Assembly: GCA_963737075.1 (NCBI GenBank)
Contig: CAVTRI010000002.1
Span: forward strand, 2,170,001 to 2,234,000
Direction of reading: 5' to 3'
Source of the DNA: CAVTRI01 sp963737075
GTDB taxonomy: Bacteria > Actinomycetota > Acidimicrobiia > Acidimicrobiales > Palsa-688
Length of the DNA stretch: 64,000 nucleotides
In this document: piece by piece, positions 61,533 through 64,000 of the stretch
Numbering within the stretch: position 1 is the stretch's first letter
Layout: the number at the start of each line of letters is the position of its first letter
Translations under genes and position numbers: made by a program
The notes under the pieces: generated by a model
The model's database searches: none
What the model saw: only the letters and a program-made list of their open reading frames with translations
Told to the model about the DNA's origin: nothing

Positions 61533-62213
61533 TCAGACGCTCCAGCGGCCCTGGCCGAAGCGATACCCCACAGACCGCACGGTCGAGATCAGGTGCGCGT
61601 GTTCCTCGCCCATTTTGGCCCGAACCCGCCGGATATGGACGTCAACGGTACGCGCCCCTCCGTAGTACTCGTACCCCCAGACGCGGCTCAGCAGCGTTTC
61701 CCTCGTGAACACTTTCCCAGGGTGCGTGGCCAGGAACTTGAGCAGCTCATACTCCATGTACGTCAAGTCCATTGGACGACCGGTGATGGCAGCCTGGTAG
61801 GTCTCCAGGTTGAGCACCAGCGGTCCGTACTCAACCAGTTCTGGCCGGCTGCCGCGTCCGGTGCGCCAGAACAGGTGCGACAGGCGAGCTTCTAGCTCCT
61901 TGGGCTGGAACGGCGTGAGGCAGAAATCGTCGAACAGGTCCTCTCGCAACTCGAGGTCTGCCAACTGCGCCCGACCGACGAGCAGCAGCAGGGGTTCAAA
62001 AGGTAGGTCCCGCTTCCGCAGGGCCCGGCACAAAGCGAACGCCCCGTCCGGGTCCTCGTCCGCGCACACGATGGCCCCCGACCAGCCGTCCTCCGGTTCG
62101 GCTCGGTCGGCGGCCTCCGGGGACATGACTGCCTTCCACGGAAAGCCGGCGAGGTCCAGCGTCTGGGCCAGCATCGGCGGGGCCGGATCCGGGAAGAGCA
62201 GCAGCGGTTCCAT
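61533..62213 (-). CDS. GlnR-like OmpR-family regulator
   Basis: 226 residues from ATG 62213, which follows the glnA stop without gap (TAAATG). The N-terminal half is an atypical receiver (GAIVCADEDPDGAFALCRAL). The C-terminal winged helix LDLTYMEYELLKFLATHPGK, VFTRETLLSRVWGYEYYGGA, TVDVHIRRVRAKMG and ISTVRSVGYRFG is close to actinobacterial GlnR. GlnR is an orphan regulator of nitrogen genes including glnA. The linkage to two glutamine synthetases supports that role. A general OmpR regulator is the alternative. Confidence 0.82.
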   Translation of the reverse strand: MEPLLLFPDPAPPMLAQTLDLAGFPWKAVMSPEAADRAEPEDGWSGAIVCADEDPDGAFALCRALRKRDLPFEPLLLLVGRAQLADLELREDLFDDFCLTPFQPKELEARLSHLFWRTGRGSRPELVEYGPLVLNLETYQAAITGRPMDLTYMEYELLKFLATHPGKVFTRETLLSRVWGYEYYGGARTVDVHIRRVRAKMGEEHAHLISTVRSVGYRFGQGRWSV

Positions 62214-63557
62214 TTACAGCGCCGACAAGTAGCGGCGCAGCTCGAACGGGGTGACCTCCGCCTTGTACGCGCCCCACTCCGCCCGCTTGTTGCGCAGGAA
62301 CCATTCGAAGACGTGCTCACCGAGAACGGAGGCCATCAACTCCGAGCGCTCCATCCGGTCCAGCGCGTCGGCCAGCGATCCGGGCAGCGCCTCGATCGAC
62401 TCTGCCAGACGCTGCTCCGCTGAGAGCTCGTACAGGTTGGCCGCCGCCTCCGAAGGCAGCTCGTAGCCGCCCTCGATCCCGGCGAGTCCGGCTGCCAGAA
62501 CCGCCGCGAACGCCAGGTACGGGTTGCAGGCCGAGTCCGGCGCGCGGTACTCGATGCGAGTGGAGTCCGCCTTGCCCTTCTTGGTGGGGGGAACCCGCAC
62601 CAGGGCCGAGCGGTTGTTGCGGGCCCACGAGATGTATACGGGCGCCTCGTAGCCGATGATGAGCCGCTTGTAAGAGTTGACCCACTGATTGGTGATCGCG
62701 GTGACCTCGCGCGCGTGGTACAGCAACCCCGCGATGAACCGCCGAGCGACGTCCGACAGGTGGTAGTCGTCGCTGTCGTCGTAAAAGGTGTTGGTGTCGC
62801 CGTCGAATAACGACAGATGGGTGTGCATCCCCGATCCCTGCTCGCCTGCCAGCGGCTTGGGCATGAACGTTGCCATCACGCCGTGCTGGGCCGCGATCTC
62901 CTTCACGACCATGCGGACGGTCATCACCGTGTCCGCCATGGTCAATGCGTCCGTGTAGCGCAGGTCGATCTCGTGCTGGCTCGGGGCGTCCTCGTGCTGG
63001 CTGTACTCGACCGGAATGCCCATGTCTTCCAGGGTGAGCACTGTCTGGCGCCGCAACTCTGTCCCCAGGTCGTTGGTCGTCAAGTCGAAGAAAGACGCAC
63101 GGTCGAGAGTCTCCGGCACGGATCCCGAGGTGTCAGAGGCCGGCGGCTGGAAGTAGAAGTATTCGAGCTCGGGGGCCACGAAAAACGAGAAGCCGAGGCC
63201 GCGGGCCCGCTCGAGCGCCCGGCGGAGCACATGTCGGGGGTCGCCCTCGAACGGGGTGCCATCCAGGTTGAGGATGTCGCAGACCACCCGGGCTACCGGC
63301 GACCCGTCCGTTACGTAGGGCAACAACTGAAAGGTCTTTGCGTCGGGGAATGCCAGCACGTCGCTCTCCTGCACCCGGGAGAAGCCGTCAATAGCCGAGC
63401 CGTCGAAGGTCATGCCCTCCTCCAGCGCGTTTTCCAGCTCAGCCGGGGTGATCTGGAAGGACTTCGCCACCCCGAGTACGTCGGTGAACCACAGCTGAAT
63501 GAAGCGGACCGCCCGCTCTTCAACCGTTCGCAGCACGTAGTCCTGTTGGCGTTCCAT
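62214..63557 (-). CDS. glnA: type I glutamine synthetase
   Basis: 447 residues from ATG 63557; the frame is open to 63617 but that part is not conserved. Beta-grasp domain with MTFDGSAIDGFSRVQESD, catalytic domain with FFVAPELEYFYF, EYSQHEDAPSQHEIDLRY, TFMPKPLAGEQGSGMHTHLS, ARNNRSALVRVP and RIEYRAPDSACNPYLAFAA. The length and the end LRRYLSAL fit the GSI-alpha type, without an evident adenylylation-site segment. It makes glutamine from glutamate, NH3 and ATP. Followed directly by the GlnR-like gene. Confidence 0.93.
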   Translation of the reverse strand: MERQQDYVLRTVEERAVRFIQLWFTDVLGVAKSFQITPAELENALEEGMTFDGSAIDGFSRVQESDVLAFPDAKTFQLLPYVTDGSPVARVVCDILNLDGTPFEGDPRHVLRRALERARGLGFSFFVAPELEYFYFQPPASDTSGSVPETLDRASFFDLTTNDLGTELRRQTVLTLEDMGIPVEYSQHEDAPSQHEIDLRYTDALTMADTVMTVRMVVKEIAAQHGVMATFMPKPLAGEQGSGMHTHLSLFDGDTNTFYDDSDDYHLSDVARRFIAGLLYHAREVTAITNQWVNSYKRLIIGYEAPVYISWARNNRSALVRVPPTKKGKADSTRIEYRAPDSACNPYLAFAAVLAAGLAGIEGGYELPSEAAANLYELSAEQRLAESIEALPGSLADALDRMERSELMASVLGEHVFEWFLRNKRAEWGAYKAEVTPFELRRYLSAL

Positions 63558-63579
63558 GATCCTCACGATAGATGGGCGT

Positions 63580-63646
63580 TGTGACAGCCATCCCTGTGTC
63601 ACACAGCGTTCACACAATGGGAAGCCGTGTGTAACAGGAAGGTGAC
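63580..63646. promoter_or_regulatory. inverted repeats in the divergent glnA/GS gap (candidate GlnR sites)
   Basis: TGTGACA (63580-63586)-N10-TGTCACA (63597-63603); GTTCACACA (63608-63616) facing TGTGTAAC (63628-63635); and GTAAC (63631-63635) with GTGAC (63642-63646) 11 bases apart. GTnAC words are the a-sites of GlnR boxes as I recall. The gap separates two glutamine synthetase genes. Confidence 0.5.
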
Positions 63647-63725
63647 ATCATCTCACCCCCATGAACGACCTTGGGACCGTACCGATGAGGCGAGACCGCG
63701 GCACCGTCCCGCGGACGGTGTACCG

Positions 63726-64000
63726 ATGAGCATCAAGGCCGAGTACATCTGGATCGACGGGACCGAGCCCACCCCCCTGCTGCGCTCCAAGACCAAGGTC
63801 ATCTCCCACCCGGCCGAACTGCCGATGTGGGGCTTCGACGGGTCGAGCACCCACCAGGCGCCAGGGCACGAGTCGGACTGCGTGCTCAAGCCCGTCTTCT
63901 CGTGCGCCGACCCATCCGTGGTGGCAGCGCGATTCTCGTGCTCTGTGAGGTGCTGCTCACCGACATGAGCCCGCACCCGACCAACACCCGGGCCACCTTG
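63726..64000 (+). pseudogene. second glutamine synthetase (GSII/beta-grasp type), frameshifted, cut by window edge
   Basis: From ATG 63726: MSIKAEYIWIDGTEPTPLLR, then LPMWGFDGSSTHQAPGHESD and CVLKPVFSCAD, the N-terminus of eukaryotic-type or related GS. At CCC 63911-63913 one C seems missing: adding it gives PIRGGSAILVLCEVLLTDM and SPHPTNTRAT to the end of the window; as read the frame ends at TGA 63966-63968. The rest lies outside. Intact, it would be a second ammonia-assimilating enzyme. A sequencing error in a C run is quite possible. Confidence 0.75.

Overview
The window is high-GC DNA with dense, often overlapping genes (ATGA/GTGA/TTGA junctions), many GTG starts, a WhiB protein, a mycothiol-type DinB enzyme, a GlnR-like regulator and two ArsA-like ATPases beside whiB and a ponA-type PBP. 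Together these point to an actinomycete, possibly of the Acidimicrobiia (inference; no rRNA or other strict marker is present).

Layout. (A) 1-20.1 kb is a surface-polysaccharide cluster: a membrane-protein tail, SAM methyltransferases, GT2/GT4 glycosyltransferases, a PIG-L deacetylase, a Wzy-like polymerase and Wzz-like co-polymerase, an Alg14/Alg13-type glycosyltransferase, a WbaP-like initiating phosphoglycosyltransferase, and Ugd plus Uxs, which would make UDP-glucuronate and UDP-xylose. Within it, a secreted Ig-like protein, a nucleotidyltransferase/P-loop kinase, an APH-like kinase and a GT2 form a translationally coupled minus-strand run. (B) 20.1-26.3 kb holds an enoyl-CoA hydratase, a maleylpyruvate-isomerase-like protein, a TetR-controlled DrrAB-type ABC exporter with twin operators, and an alkyl-sulfatase-like metallo-hydrolase. 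(C) 26.3-37.2 kb is a decaying accessory region: a frameshifted cheB, a cheR-PAS gene broken by an amber codon and an IS630 remnant, an alpha/beta hydrolase, a VOC protein, a flavin monooxygenase, YdeI- and MarR-type genes, a frameshifted PEP-mutase-family gene behind a textbook promoter, a VapBC-like pair, gene debris and an integrase tail.

(D) 37.24-47.8 kb is an integrative element inserted in the 3' part of tRNA-Pro(CGG). It is bounded by 56-bp direct repeats, has 11-bp-phased TGTGGTCTG repeats just inside both ends, and carries a PIN toxin/antitoxin pair, a frameshifted tyrosine integrase, an excisionase-like HTH protein, an IS3-type remnant, a frameshifted MobF (TraA) relaxase/helicase, a quinone oxidoreductase and a uridine-kinase-like protein. 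(E) 47.8-50.2 kb has a receiver-domain protein, a complete IS630 element whose first catalytic Asp is replaced by His, a STAS protein and a three-unit hairpin repeat. (F) 50.2-64 kb is conserved core: two ArsA-like ATPases, WhiB, a PonA-type PBP behind a catalytically degenerate trypsin-fold protein, an MBL hydrolase, Mrp, an IscA/ErpA-type protein, a condensed xanthine-dehydrogenase-like fusion, RidA, a GlnR-like regulator next to glnA, and the start of a divergent second glutamine synthetase. From memory this resembles the M. tuberculosis Rv3677c-Rv3682 neighbourhood.

Several genes carry single-base frameshifts, at least three of them in or beside short C/G runs. Some may be sequencing errors; the lesions in the accessory region look more like true decay.
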